Below, piece after piece: positions 1 to 9,044 of a stretch of DNA of 64,000 nucleotides. The notes under the pieces are model-generated. The model saw only the letters and a list, made by a program, of their open reading frames with translations. It was not told the DNA's origin and did not search any database. Position 1 is the first letter of the stretch; each line of letters starts with the position of its first letter. The translations under genes and the position numbers were made by a program. Source of the stretch: Georgenia_A wangjunii. Lineage in GTDB: Bacteria; Actinomycetota; Actinomycetes; Actinomycetales; Actinomycetaceae. Where the stretch lies: assembly GCF_036421915.1 (NCBI RefSeq), contig NZ_JAZGOM010000005.1; one strand, written 5' to 3'.

Positions 1-159
1 AGCTGCCGCATCCTCGGCCGACAGGCTGCCCGCGAGATCGACTCTCGGACCGTCCACCGCGCCGTCGCCCGGCTGACCGACGACCCCGCCGCACGCGACG
101 AGGAGGAGTGCGACCGCAGCGGCAGCGCCCACGAGCCCCGTACGTCTCGGACCTGACAT
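1..159 (-). CDS. Putative lipoprotein, N-terminal part (truncated by window edge)
   Basis: Only the first 53 codons are in the window; the gene continues beyond base 1. It starts MSGPRRTGLVGAAAAVALLL and is followed by VACGG, giving a positively charged n-region, a hydrophobic core and a lipobox (LLVAC). The product is therefore probably lipidated and anchored on the outer face of the membrane. What remains after the cysteine is Gly/Asp-rich and shows no recognisable domain, so the function is unknown. It lies downstream of the DUF6297/ABC pair on the same strand. Confidence 0.6.
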   Translation of the reverse strand, partial: MSGPRRTGLVGAAAAVALLLVACGGVVGQPGDGAVDGPRVDLAGSLSAEDAAA

Positions 160-338
160 GGCTCGCTCCACTCCTCGTCGGGGTAACAGCGCTGCAGCGA
201 GGCGGCCGCTCGCCACGCGGGGCCTGCGCTCGCCCGCCCCACGCTCAGCGCCGGCCGGGACATCACCGGTCTTGCACAGACTGTGTCTGCTCCGTTGCGT
301 TCCTTGCAGCGCTCGCTCTCGGAGCGGGACGAGGGCGA

Positions 339-1937
339 TCAGCGGGCGTCCGGACCCGGCTTCGGCTTGGGCGGTCGAGCGGCGATGCCGAGGGCGAGCG
401 CGGAGACGAGGACCTGTGCGACGAGGAGCGCGGGCGCGACCTCCCCGACGAGGAGCGCGACGGCCACCGGCGCGGCACCGAGGATCGCGACGTCGGGGCC
501 GATCGAGGCGAACGTCGCCATCCCGGGCGGGAACGCGCCCATCGGGGTGACGATGAGGGGGCCGGACCAGTCCGGCGACGCGCGGTAGGCCGAGCGCACG
601 ACGCCGGCCGCCCACACCGGCGCGCTGAGCGCCCCGAGCGCGAGCCAGCCCCCGAGGTCGCCGTAGCGCCACGCGACGACGGCGAACACGGCGAAGGACC
701 AGGCGAGCATGGCCGCGACGGGCACGGCGAGCCGCCAGCGGCGCACGGCACGCTCGGACAGGGGCAGGAGAGCGTCGAGGGCCGGCGCCATCTCCGCCCA
801 CCGCGCGCCCTCCGCCGTGGCAAGGGCGGCGATCCACGCCCCCGCGGTGACGCAGAGGACGACGGCGAGCGGCGCGGGCTCCGGCACGAGGAGGGCGGCG
901 AGCGGCAGGCACGCGCCGACGGCGAGCTGGACGACGTGGCGCCCCGAACGGGCGAGGAGGAGCGCGTCGGCCGTGGCGAGCGCGAGCCCCGGCCGCCGTC
1001 GTCCGCCCCGGCCGCGCAGCCACGCGAGGCGCGCGGAACGCCGCCGCCGGGACGGCGTGGCCACCTGGCTCAGCGCGCGGCCGAGCTCGCGGGTGTCCAT
1101 CGACAGGGCCGCGCCGTGGAGCTGGCCCGTGACGGCGCCACGCTCGCGCAGCTCGGCGTCGGGGACGAGGGGAAGGCGGCGCAGCCTCGCCCAGGCCGCG
1201 AGCGCGGCACCGGCTGCGCACGCCGCGGCGAGCGGGGCGGCGAGCGGCGGGAGGCCGGGCGGCGTCGTCGGGACGAGGGTGAGGACGACGGCGGCGACCG
1301 GCACGAGGGCGAGGGCGGTGTCGGCGACCGTCGCGCGGACCCTCCGCCAGCGCGGGAGCGTCTGCCCGACGGCGAGCGCGCCGGCGGTGGCGGCGCCCGC
1401 GCCCGCACCGAGGGCCGCCATGGCGAGGACCGGCCCCGCACCGGGAGCGGGCGCGAGGACGAGCGCGAGGACCGCTCCTCCGAGCAGGCCAGCGAGGGCG
1501 CAGACGGCGGGCCAGCGCAGCGCGGCGGGGACCAGGAGCGAGCGGCGGTCCCCCGGCAAGGGGAGCCACCACGCCGACTCCGGCCCGCTGAGCGAGACGG
1601 GGCCGAGGCGCGCGAGCAGTCCCGCGGTGGCGGCGAGCGCGGCGACGGCGGCGAGGACGGCGACCCACTGGGGCGCGAGGTTCGCGACGGGGACCTCGTG
1701 CGTCGTCATGGCGGCGCCCGCGCCGAACCGCGCGGCGGCCGCAGCGATGATGGCGCCCGTGACGGCGAGGGTGAGGACGACGGTGTAGACGTCACCGAGC
1801 ACCTCGGCGGCCGACGTCGTCACGCGGGCGCGCTCGAAGCGGCGCGTCCAGCGGCGCATGGACCGCCCCGAGGGGACGGCGGCGGGGACGTCAGCAGCAG
1901 CTGCGCCGTCGCTCTCGGCGCGCGCCCCGCCGCTCAC
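339..1937 (-). CDS. Polytopic membrane protein, DUF6297-like putative ABC transporter partner
   Basis: A 532-residue, very hydrophobic protein with roughly ten or more predicted membrane segments rich in Ala, Val and Leu, and an Arg-rich cytoplasmic N terminus (MRRWTRRFERAR). Length and placement directly after an ABC ATPase match the actinobacterial DUF6297 family. The GTG start overlaps the stop of the ATPase by four bases, so the two are translationally coupled and probably form an exporter or membrane-remodelling complex. The substrate cannot be told. The DUF6297 assignment is from memory of family context and is moderately certain. Confidence 0.7.
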   Translation of the reverse strand: MSGGARAESDGAAAADVPAAVPSGRSMRRWTRRFERARVTTSAAEVLGDVYTVVLTLAVTGAIIAAAAARFGAGAAMTTHEVPVANLAPQWVAVLAAVAALAATAGLLARLGPVSLSGPESAWWLPLPGDRRSLLVPAALRWPAVCALAGLLGGAVLALVLAPAPGAGPVLAMAALGAGAGAATAGALAVGQTLPRWRRVRATVADTALALVPVAAVVLTLVPTTPPGLPPLAAPLAAACAAGAALAAWARLRRLPLVPDAELRERGAVTGQLHGAALSMDTRELGRALSQVATPSRRRRSARLAWLRGRGGRRRPGLALATADALLLARSGRHVVQLAVGACLPLAALLVPEPAPLAVVLCVTAGAWIAALATAEGARWAEMAPALDALLPLSERAVRRWRLAVPVAAMLAWSFAVFAVVAWRYGDLGGWLALGALSAPVWAAGVVRSAYRASPDWSGPLIVTPMGAFPPGMATFASIGPDVAILGAAPVAVALLVGEVAPALLVAQVLVSALALGIAARPPKPKPGPDAR

Positions 1938-2650
1938 AGCGCCCCGATCGCGGCGGCGCCCTCCGCGGGGCTGAGGAGGCGGACCTCGTCGTCGGCGAGG
2001 AGGAGGACGGACGTCGCGGCGCCGGCCACAAGGATCGGGTCGTGGCTCGCGACGAGCACCGCTCCCCCGTCCTCGCGCTCCTCGACGAGCCGCTCGGTGA
2101 GCTGGTTGCGCATGCCGGAGTCGAGGCGCTGCTCGGGCTCGTCGAGCACGAGGAGCGAGCGCGGCCGGGCGAACGCCGCCGCGAGCAGCACCCGGCGGCG
2201 CTGCCCCGAGGAGAGCGCCGACGGCAGCGCCCGCGCACGCTCGGTGAGGCCGAACTCGTCGACGAGATCGGCGACGACCCCGGCGGCGTCGGGGACGCCG
2301 TGGCCGTAGGCGACGAGGAGGAGGTGCTCGGTGACGGTGAGGGCGGGGAAGAACGCGTCGTCCCCGAGGACGCTCGCGACGTCCGCCCGGAAGGCCGCCG
2401 TGCGCGGGTCCACGGCTGCTCCCAGCACCTCGAGCTCGCCACCGAGCGGGTCCTGGAGGCCGACGACGGTGCGCAGCAGCGTCGACTTGCCCGTCCCGTT
2501 GGCGCCGATGACGGCGAGCGCCTCGCCGGCCGCGAGGGTGAGGGTGACGGGGGCGCAGACGGGCTCGCCGCCGTAGCCGACGGCGAGGTCGCGGGTCCGG
2601 GCGAGCACGCCGGGGCGGTCGGTGTCCTCAGCGAACGGCATGCTGATCAT
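1934..2650 (-). CDS. ABC transporter ATP-binding protein
   Basis: A compact 238-residue ABC ATPase. Walker A is GANGTGKSTLL (about residue 49-59), the signature is LSSGQRRRVLLA, and Walker B plus catalytic Glu is LLVLDEPEQRLD, followed by a switch His in ASHD. It would energise the membrane protein encoded immediately downstream, with which it overlaps by GTGA. There are two in-frame ATGs: the outer one at 2650 is used here, but the second at 2641 has AGGA about eight bases upstream and could be the real start. The substrate is unknown. Confidence 0.85.
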   Translation of the reverse strand: MISMPFAEDTDRPGVLARTRDLAVGYGGEPVCAPVTLTLAAGEALAVIGANGTGKSTLLRTVVGLQDPLGGELEVLGAAVDPRTAAFRADVASVLGDDAFFPALTVTEHLLLVAYGHGVPDAAGVVADLVDEFGLTERARALPSALSSGQRRRVLLAAAFARPRSLLVLDEPEQRLDSGMRNQLTERLVEEREDGGAVLVASHDPILVAGAATSVLLLADDEVRLLSPAEGAAAIGAL

Positions 2651-2686
2651 CCTAGGGTTCCGCCCGTCGGCGCCCGCAGGCGCCCC

Positions 2687-4990
2687 TCAGCTCCGCTCGA
2701 GGAACTCCGCGCGCTCGGGGTCGAGCTGCTCGGCGATGGCGCGGGCGAGGGCGGGGTAGCCGGCGAGGGTCGCGTCGTCGGTGACGAGCGCGCGGGCGTC
2801 GGCGCGCGCCTCGTCGATGAGGTCGGCGTCGACGAGGACGCGCAGGAGGCGCAGGGAGTTGCCGCGCCCCGACTGGGCGGCCCCGAGGACGTCGCCCTCG
2901 CGGCGCTGCTCGAGGTCCACCTGGGCGAGCTCGAAGCCGTCGGTCGTGCCGGCGAAGGCCTCGAGGCGGGTCATCGCCGGGCTGCCCGGCGGCGCCGACG
3001 TCACCGCGAAGCACGTGCCCGGCCGGGCGCCGCGGCCGATACGCCCGCGCAGCTGGTGCAGCTGGGAGAGCCCGAAGCGGTCTGCGTCGAGGATGACCAT
3101 GACGCTCGCCTCCGGCACGTCGACCCCGACCTCGACGACCGTCGTCGTCACGAGCACGGGGACGTCGCCCGCCGCGAACGCCGCCATCGAGGCCTCCTTC
3201 TCCTCGGCCGGCAGGCGCCCGTGGAGCTCCCCGACGCGGAGCCCGGCGAGGGCGGGGACCGAACGCAGGATCTGGGCGACCTCGTCGACGGCGGCGAGCT
3301 GGCGGGCGGGCGCGGGACGGGACGGGCCGGACGACGTGGTTGGCGCGGCGTCGCCAGACGTGGCGTCCGCGCCAGCGGACGTACCCGGAATGCCGTCGCC
3401 GTCGTCGGGTGCGGCGTCGACGGCGAGGTCGGTGCCCGGCTCGACGTCGTCGTCGGCGGACGTGATCCGGGGGCAGACGACGTACGCCCGGCCCCCGCCG
3501 TCGATCTGCTCGCGGGTGCGCTGCCACACGCGCTCGAGCCACGCAGGCTTGTCCGCCGGGACGAGGTGCGTCGTGACGCCGGACCTCCCGGCGGGGATCT
3601 CGCGCAGCGTGGAGATCTCGAGGTCGCCGAAGATCGTCATGGCGACGGTGCGCGGGATCGGCGTCGCCGTCATGACGAGCAGGTGCGGGGCGTGCGCGGC
3701 CTTGGCCCGCAGGGCGTCGCGCTGCTCGACGCCGAAGCGGTGCTGCTCGTCGACGACGACGAGCCCGAGGTCGGCGAGCTGGACGCCCTCGGAGAGGAGC
3801 GCGTGCGTGCCGATGACGATGCCGGCCTCGCCCGACGCGGCCGCGAGGAGCGCCTTGCGCCGCGCCGCGGCCGGCAACGAGCCGGTGAGGAGCGTGACCC
3901 GTGTGCCGTTCGCGTCCCCGCCGAGCATGCCGGCCTCGGCGAGCGGGCCGAGCATCCGCGTGATGGAGCGGGCGTGCTGGGCGGCGAGGACCTCGGTGGG
4001 GGCGAGCAGGGCCGCCTGCCCACCGGCGTCGACCACCTGGAGCATCGCCCGCAGCGCGACGACCGTCTTGCCCGAGCCCACCTCGCCCTGGAGCATCCGC
4101 TGCATCGGCCACGTACGGGCCAGCTCGGCCGCGAGCGTCTCGCCCACCTCACGCTGGCCGTCGGTGAGGGTGAACGGGAGCCGGGCGTCGAAGGCGTCGA
4201 GGATCCCGCCCGGGCGGCCGGGCCGGGCAGTGGCCGGTTGGGCCTGCGCCTCGGCCCGCCGCTGGGCGAGCGCCGCCTGGAGGACGAAGGCCTCCTCGTA
4301 CCGCAGCCGGTGCTGCCCGGCGCGCCAGTCGGCGGCCGTGCGCGGCTCGTGGACGAGGCGCAGCGCCTCGAGGAGCGTCGGCAGGCCGCGCGCGGCCCGG
4401 ACGGACGCGGGCACCGGGTCCGGTAGCTCGTCCTCGGTGAGCGTGTCGAGGACCGTCTGGACGGCCGCGCCGATGTGCCACGACGGCAGGGCGGAGCTCG
4501 CCGGGTAGATGGGCGTCGGCCAGCTCTGCCGCTCGAGCGCGCGGGAGGTCTCCTCCTCGTCCTCGAGGAACTGGTAGTTGGGGTGCGTGAGCTTGGGCTT
4601 GCCCCGGAACTCCCCCACCGTGCCGGTGAACATGCCGACCCGCCCGGGGCGCAGGGCGTGCTCCCGGTGCGCGAGGATCCCGCGGTGCTTGCCGAAGAAC
4701 GTGAGGTCGAGGTCCCGCCGGCCGTCGGTGATGACCGCGGTGAGGATGAAGTTCACCTTCCCACCCGACGGCTTGATCGTGACGCTCTTGGTGCGGGCGA
4801 TGACGGTGACGTTCTCGCCGGCGGGCAGGTCACCGAGGTCGGTGAGGCGTCCGGGCTCGTTGTACCGGCGGGGGTAGTGGCGCAGGAGGTCCCCGACGGT
4901 CTGGGGCCCGATCTTCGCCAGGGCGTCCCCTGTGCGCTTGCCGACGACCCTGTGGAGCGGCTCAGCCAGACGGCTCGTCGTGCGGTTCAC
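2687..4990 (-). CDS. recG: ATP-dependent DNA helicase RecG
   Basis: RecG remodels stalled replication forks and branched recombination intermediates. The 767-residue protein has the N-terminal wedge/OB region (GPQTVGDLLRHYPRRYNEPG), then the helicase core: Walker A GEVGSGKTVVA, Walker B VVDEQHRFGVEQR, motif III TATPIPRT, and motif VI QLRGRIGRG. An unusual acidic, Gly/Thr/Ser/Pro-rich insertion of about 50 residues (about 508-560) sits between the conserved PRI and AQIL blocks and lengthens the linker. The GTG start overlaps the DAK2 gene stop by GTGA, so the two genes are coupled; this pair downstream of rpmB is common in actinobacteria. Confidence 0.96.
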   Translation of the reverse strand: MNRTTSRLAEPLHRVVGKRTGDALAKIGPQTVGDLLRHYPRRYNEPGRLTDLGDLPAGENVTVIARTKSVTIKPSGGKVNFILTAVITDGRRDLDLTFFGKHRGILAHREHALRPGRVGMFTGTVGEFRGKPKLTHPNYQFLEDEEETSRALERQSWPTPIYPASSALPSWHIGAAVQTVLDTLTEDELPDPVPASVRAARGLPTLLEALRLVHEPRTAADWRAGQHRLRYEEAFVLQAALAQRRAEAQAQPATARPGRPGGILDAFDARLPFTLTDGQREVGETLAAELARTWPMQRMLQGEVGSGKTVVALRAMLQVVDAGGQAALLAPTEVLAAQHARSITRMLGPLAEAGMLGGDANGTRVTLLTGSLPAAARRKALLAAASGEAGIVIGTHALLSEGVQLADLGLVVVDEQHRFGVEQRDALRAKAAHAPHLLVMTATPIPRTVAMTIFGDLEISTLREIPAGRSGVTTHLVPADKPAWLERVWQRTREQIDGGGRAYVVCPRITSADDDVEPGTDLAVDAAPDDGDGIPGTSAGADATSGDAAPTTSSGPSRPAPARQLAAVDEVAQILRSVPALAGLRVGELHGRLPAEEKEASMAAFAAGDVPVLVTTTVVEVGVDVPEASVMVILDADRFGLSQLHQLRGRIGRGARPGTCFAVTSAPPGSPAMTRLEAFAGTTDGFELAQVDLEQRREGDVLGAAQSGRGNSLRLLRVLVDADLIDEARADARALVTDDATLAGYPALARAIAEQLDPERAEFLERS

Positions 4991-6648
4991 TCCACCCCCA
5001 CGAGGAGGTCCGGACGCTCTTGGGCGCCGTCGAGGACGAGCACCTCGGCGTCGGGCGCGGCCTCCCGCACGGCCGCCTCCACCGCCGCGACGACGGCGTC
5101 CCGCCGGGCGGGCTCGGCGAGGACGCGGGCACCGAGGACGACCGTGACGACCTCGTCCTCACCCCGCAGGAGCGCGCCGACCGCGGCCGCGACGGCGCTG
5201 GCCTCAGCGTCAGAAGCGGCGGTGGCGGTGGCAGTGGCACCGCCGGCGTCGGTCACGTCAGAGGTCGGGAGGTCGAGGGCGGTCGTCCGCGCACGCCCCG
5301 CGAGGCGTTCGGCCCGCTCTGCCTGGGCCGCGGCCCCCTGGCCGGCCACCCACTCGGACGCGACGGCGAGGACGGCGAGCTCGGTGCGCGTGCCGACCAC
5401 CCGCCACGGCTGCCGTGCCGCGCTCCCGGCCGCGCGGCCCGGTGCCGGGCACACGTCGTCGGCCACGCGGGCGGAGGCGTCGTCGCACGGGAGCACGAGG
5501 ACCTCGTGCGCACCCGTGTCCGCGGCGGCGCGGGCGATCCCCGCAGCGTCGGGGTGGAGGGCGACCGTGGCACCGGCCCGCGCGAGCGGCGCGGCGAGGC
5601 CGGGCGCCCGCGTGCACGCGACGACGCCGACGTCCCCGCGCGCGCTCTCCCGCAGCGAGCGCACACACACCTGTTCCATCGTGCCGACCCGCGCGAGGGT
5701 CTCGAGCGGGACGTCGGCGTGGACGTGGACGTGCCAGAGCCCGCCCGCTGCGCCGTCCGGCCCGCCGACGACGGCCACCGAGTGCCCGACGGCGCCGAGC
5801 CGCTCCCGGAGGGCGTCGGCGTCGGGCTCGGAGGCGCGCAGGACGTACATGACCTCGAACTCCCCCGCGCCGTGGTCGTGGTCGTCGGGGTGGAAGCCGT
5901 GGGCGGGGACCGGTCCGGCGTCGCCGGAGCCGCCCGCGGACGCCGCTGCCACGGCCGCGGCGGCGTCGCGCGCACGGTCGAGGCTCCGCCGGGCGCGGTC
6001 GGCGCGGGCTCGCGGGCTGAGGTTCTTCCCGGCGAGGACGGCGGCGAGCGTGGCGAGCAGGATGGTGAAGCCGGCGGCCCCGGAGTCGACGACCCCCGGC
6101 CCGCGCAGGGCGGCCAGCTGACTGGGGGTGCGCCCGAGTGCCTCCTGGGCGGCGCGCGCCGCGGCCTCGGCGACGACGAGCAGCGACGCGCCCGCCGGCG
6201 CGTCACGGGCCGCGGCGGCGGCCTCGTCGGCGGCGGTGAGGATGGTCCCCTCGACCGGGGTGGCCACGGCTGCCCGCGCCCCGGCCGCCACGACGGCGAG
6301 GGCGTCCGCGAGGCCCGCCCCGTCGAGGTCCCCGCCCGCCGCGACGGCACTGGCGAAGCCGCGGATCGCCTGGCTGAGGATGATGCCCGAGTTCCCGCGG
6401 GCGCTGTAGAGCGCGCCCCGGGCCGCGGCCGCCGTGAGCTCGGCGGGGTCCGCGTGCGCCGGGAGCCGGCTCGCGTGGCAGAGGGCGCCCGCGAGCGTGC
6501 GGACGAGGTTCGTCCCCGTGTCCGAGTCGGGCACGGGGAAGACGTTGAGGGCGTCGATCCGACCGCGCACGGCGAGGAGGGAGCGCAGCCCGTGCTCGGA
6601 CCACCCGCGCAGGGCGGCGGCGTCGAGCACCTCGAACGCCTCGTTCAC
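4987..6648 (-). CDS. DAK2 domain protein (YloV/FakA-like kinase)
   Basis: The 553-residue protein carries an N-terminal DAK2 (DhaL-type) nucleotide-binding domain with LNVFPVPDSDTGTN, where the Asp residues bind Mg-ATP, and a GNSGIILSQAIRG block. The rest resembles the C-terminal half of YloV/FakA proteins. In Firmicutes FakA phosphorylates fatty acids bound to FakB; the actinobacterial homologues are presumed similar but this is inference. The GTG start has a strong upstream GGAGG. It is first in an operon with recG and lies divergent from rpmB. Confidence 0.85.
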   Translation of the reverse strand: MNEAFEVLDAAALRGWSEHGLRSLLAVRGRIDALNVFPVPDSDTGTNLVRTLAGALCHASRLPAHADPAELTAAAARGALYSARGNSGIILSQAIRGFASAVAAGGDLDGAGLADALAVVAAGARAAVATPVEGTILTAADEAAAAARDAPAGASLLVVAEAAARAAQEALGRTPSQLAALRGPGVVDSGAAGFTILLATLAAVLAGKNLSPRARADRARRSLDRARDAAAAVAAASAGGSGDAGPVPAHGFHPDDHDHGAGEFEVMYVLRASEPDADALRERLGAVGHSVAVVGGPDGAAGGLWHVHVHADVPLETLARVGTMEQVCVRSLRESARGDVGVVACTRAPGLAAPLARAGATVALHPDAAGIARAAADTGAHEVLVLPCDDASARVADDVCPAPGRAAGSAARQPWRVVGTRTELAVLAVASEWVAGQGAAAQAERAERLAGRARTTALDLPTSDVTDAGGATATATAASDAEASAVAAAVGALLRGEDEVVTVVLGARVLAEPARRDAVVAAVEAAVREAAPDAEVLVLDGAQERPDLLVGVE

Positions 6649-6772
6649 GCGCGCCCTCCTCTCCTCGTCGAGCCCCGCATGGGCTGATGGCAGGCTAGTG
6701 CGTCGGTGACGGGCGGTCGTCGTCGCCCCTCGGGGCTGCGGATCGCCGTCGTCGCGCCGATCAACCCTTCGT

Positions 6773-6802
6773 TTGGGCCAGGCGGCGCTGGTCAGGTACC
6801 AT
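6773..6802 (+). promoter_or_regulatory. Possible rpmB promoter
   Basis: A TTGGGC (-35-like) at 6773-6778 and a TACCAT (-10-like) at 6797-6802 are separated by 18 bases, about 110 bases upstream of rpmB. The 5' UTR then contains the perfect palindrome TGCCCGCGCGGGCA. The promoter is read by eye only. Confidence 0.35.
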
Positions 6803-6911
6803 TCTCAGGTTGCCCGCGCGGGCACCGCACGCCGGAGTCTGCGCCGAGGGCCGTACGAACATCCGCGATCGCACCGATCGCGTTGCCGGCAAGAAGATCA
6901 GGAGAACGACC

Positions 6912-7103
6912 GTGGCTGCCACCTGCGACGTCTGCGGCAAGCACCCCAGCTTCGGCAAGAGCGTCTCGCACTCGCACGTGCGGACGAGCCGCCGCTGGAA
7001 CCCGAACATCCAGCGGGTGCGCACCATCGTGAACGGCGCCCCCAAGCGTCTCAACGTGTGCACCTCCTGCCTCAAGGCCGGCAAGGTCACTCGCGCCGTC
7101 TGA
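6912..7103 (+). CDS. rpmB: 50S ribosomal protein L28
   Basis: A 63-residue L28 of the large ribosomal subunit. The start is GTG at 6912, preceded by AGGAGAACGACC; the longer upstream ORF is not used. The sequence MAATCDVCGKHPSFGKSVSH is typical, and paired cysteines (CDVC near the N terminus, CTSC near the C terminus) make this the zinc-binding C+ form. Some actinobacteria carry a zinc-free paralogue induced under zinc starvation; none is seen here. It is monocistronic, closed by a hairpin just downstream. Confidence 0.97.
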   Translation: MAATCDVCGKHPSFGKSVSHSHVRTSRRWNPNIQRVRTIVNGAPKRLNVCTSCLKAGKVTRAV

Positions 7104-7129
7104 CCCCACGCCGGGATACCGGCACCGCG

Positions 7130-7163
7130 AGGCCGTCCGACCCCTGGGTCGGGCGGCCTTTCG
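7130..7163 (+). terminator. Intrinsic-type terminator after rpmB
   Basis: AGGCCGTCCGACCC (7130-7143) pairs with GGGTCGGGCGGCCT (7146-7159), 13 of 14 positions complementary with a very short loop, followed by TTC. It lies 27 bases after the rpmB stop codon. The remainder of the rpmB-thiL gap (to 7296) shows no gene. Confidence 0.75.
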
Positions 7164-7296
7164 CATGCGCGCGGGCTCGGCTGGCAGCGAGCCCGCCGAG
7201 CTCACGCGTACAGGCAAGCCGAGGGCTTCACGCTGGGGAGCATCGAGTCAGAGTCGTCACGTCGTTACCCATGGGGCCTCATCAGTCACTGGTCGG

Positions 7297-8340
7297 TCAC
7301 GCGCCGCTGAAGTGGTCCCAGCCCAGCGAACCCGTCGTCGGCGCGTGGCCGCCGACGAGCACGGCGGGCTCCCCTGCCCCGACGGCGCGCACCTCGCCGA
7401 TCCGGCGGAACCCCGGCGGTAGCGCAGCCGACCGCGGGAACGTCGCGAGGAGCCCGTGGTCCTCCCCGCCGGTGAGGACCCAGTCCCGGGCCGAGAGCCC
7501 GAGGTCGTGCGCGACCGGCTCGAGCACGGCGAGGTCGTCGGGCACCGACGTCTCGAGCGGGTCGAGGTCGAGGAGGACCCCGGAGGCCCGCGCGAGCCGT
7601 CCCGCGTCGCGGAGCAGCCCGTCGCTCACGTCCATCATCGCGCTCGCCCCGGCGTCGGCGGCGGCCGGGCCGCCCGCGAGCGGCGGCCGGGGCCGGAGGA
7701 AGTCCGCGACGAGCCGGGCATGCCGCTCCCCCGCACCCGCCTCGGTCCCCCCGCCCGATCCCGCGCCCCCCTCGGTCCCCCAGCCCGATCCCGTGCTCGC
7801 CGTGAGCAGCGCGAGCCCGGCCGCGGCGTGGCCGAGCACGCCGGCGTGGGCGACGACGTCACCGGGGCGTGCACCGCGCCGCAGCACCGGCTCGCGGCCG
7901 CCGAGGTCGCCGTGGACGGTCACCGCGACGACGATGCTCTCCCCCGAGCTGAGGTCACCGCCGTCGACGCCGACGCCGAGCGGCGCGCACGCCTGAGCGA
8001 GCCCACGGGCGCGGCCGAGCACCCAGTCGACTGGCAGGTCGGCCGGCAGGACGAGCCCGACGACCATGCTCACCGGCCGCGCGCCCATGGCGGCGATGTC
8101 CGCGAGGTTCTGCATCGCCGCCCGCCACCCGACGTCCTCAGCGGTGCCCCACGCGCGGCGGAAGTGGCGGTCCTCGACGAGGACGTCGGTCGAGACGACG
8201 AAGCGCCCGTCCGGAGCGGCGATGACGGCGGCGTCGTCGCCCGTCGGCACGAGGGTGTGATCACCGCGGGGCAGGAGCGGGGAGAACGCGGCGATGAGCT
8301 CGGTCTCCGAGACCTCGCTCACAGTGCGCTCCTCACCCAT
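7297..8340 (-). CDS. thiL: Thiamine-monophosphate kinase
   Basis: ThiL phosphorylates thiamine monophosphate to thiamine diphosphate. The protein (about 347 residues from the ATG at 8340) has PTGDDAAVI, STDVLVEDRHFRR, the NLADIAAMGARP block, GGDLSSGE, and the C-terminal MMDVSDGLLRD motif, all typical of ThiL/PurM-type kinases. The start MGEERTVSEVSE was preferred over an upstream in-frame start because it lines up with the family N terminus. Odd feature: a Gly-rich decapeptide is duplicated near residue 190 (encoded by 7740-7799). It is convergent with rpmB and divergent from the DUF3515 gene. Confidence 0.93.
   Translation of the reverse strand: MGEERTVSEVSETELIAAFSPLLPRGDHTLVPTGDDAAVIAAPDGRFVVSTDVLVEDRHFRRAWGTAEDVGWRAAMQNLADIAAMGARPVSMVVGLVLPADLPVDWVLGRARGLAQACAPLGVGVDGGDLSSGESIVVAVTVHGDLGGREPVLRRGARPGDVVAHAGVLGHAAAGLALLTASTGSGWGTEGGAGSGGGTEAGAGERHARLVADFLRPRPPLAGGPAAADAGASAMMDVSDGLLRDAGRLARASGVLLDLDPLETSVPDDLAVLEPVAHDLGLSARDWVLTGGEDHGLLATFPRSAALPPGFRRIGEVRAVGAGEPAVLVGGHAPTTGSLGWDHFSGA
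7740..7799 (-). repeat. 30-bp tandem duplication inside thiL
   Basis: Two adjacent 30-base units (7740-7769 and 7770-7799) share the core CTCGGTCCCCC and GCCCGATCCCG. In ThiL they encode GSGWGTEGGA and GSGGGTEAGA, a low-complexity insert in a loop region. Confidence 0.7.
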
Positions 8341-8467
8341 CGCGCCACCGTACCGCCGGAGCACCTTGCCGTCGGGACCGGTCCCGGCAGGGGGTTAACC
8401 TGCCAGCGGGCGCGCGCGACGGACGTCGCGCGGACGACGCTCATGAGGCGACGAGGAGACGGTGGGC

Positions 8468-8986
8468 ATGGCGAGGCGGACGACGACGGCCCGGGTGCTC
8501 GTGGCCACGGCCGGTCTCACGCTCCTCGGTGGGTGCGCCCCCGCGGTCAACGTCCCGCCCGCGACCGACGCCGCGGACCCGGTGTGCGGCGAGGTGCTCC
8601 AGGCCCTCCCGCACGTGCTCGCGGACGGCGAGCGCCGCTCGATCACGAGCCAGGCGACGGCGGCCTGGGGCGAGCCGGCCATCACCCTGCGGTGCGGCGT
8701 CGAGCCCCCGGGCCCGACGACGGAACGGTGCCTCACGGTCGAGGCCGACGGGTCCGAGGTGGACTGGATCGCGCTCGAGGGTGACGACGAGGCGCTGCCC
8801 GAGCACGCCCGCCAGGGGCAGGGCACGTGGGTCTTCCTCACCTACGGCCGGGTGCCCGCCATCGAGGTCGTCGTCCCGGTCGAGCGTGCCGGTGACCAGC
8901 CGACCGGGGTCCTCGTCGACCTCGCGCGCGCCGTCGAGCTGGCTCCCGCGTCCCGGCACTGCGTCGGCGTCACCGACGTCTACTGA
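8468..8986 (+). CDS. DUF3515 family lipoprotein
   Basis: A 172-residue exported protein of the actinobacterial DUF3515 family. MARRTTTARVLVATAGLTLL followed by GGC is a lipoprotein signal, so it is probably membrane-anchored outside the cell. Four further cysteines and the ITLRCGVEPPGP block are typical. The ATG at 8468 is chosen since GAGGAG lies nine bases upstream; the GTG at 8462 would be only three bases away. The family commonly sits near ddl and thiL, as here, but its function is unknown. Confidence 0.85.
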   Translation: MARRTTTARVLVATAGLTLLGGCAPAVNVPPATDAADPVCGEVLQALPHVLADGERRSITSQATAAWGEPAITLRCGVEPPGPTTERCLTVEADGSEVDWIALEGDDEALPEHARQGQGTWVFLTYGRVPAIEVVVPVERAGDQPTGVLVDLARAVELAPASRHCVGVTDVY

Positions 8987-8988
8987 GG

Positions 8989-9020
8989 CCGCAGCCCCGC
9001 GCCGCGGCGCGGGGCTGCGG
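8989..9020. terminator. Perfect 32-bp palindrome, bidirectional terminator candidate
   Basis: CCGCAGCCCCGCGCCG (8989-9004) is followed directly by its exact reverse complement (9005-9020). It starts two bases after the DUF3515 stop and lies between that gene and the convergent small ORF, so it can fold on either transcript. There is no T tract. Confidence 0.65.
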
Positions 9021-9044
9021 TCGCCGGTCTGGCTACAGGCGTCC

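Noticed and set aside
108..4426. Two long plus-strand frames (108-2309 and 2042-4426)
   Set aside because: They are shadows of DUF6297, the ABC ATPase and recG, with no recognisable motifs.
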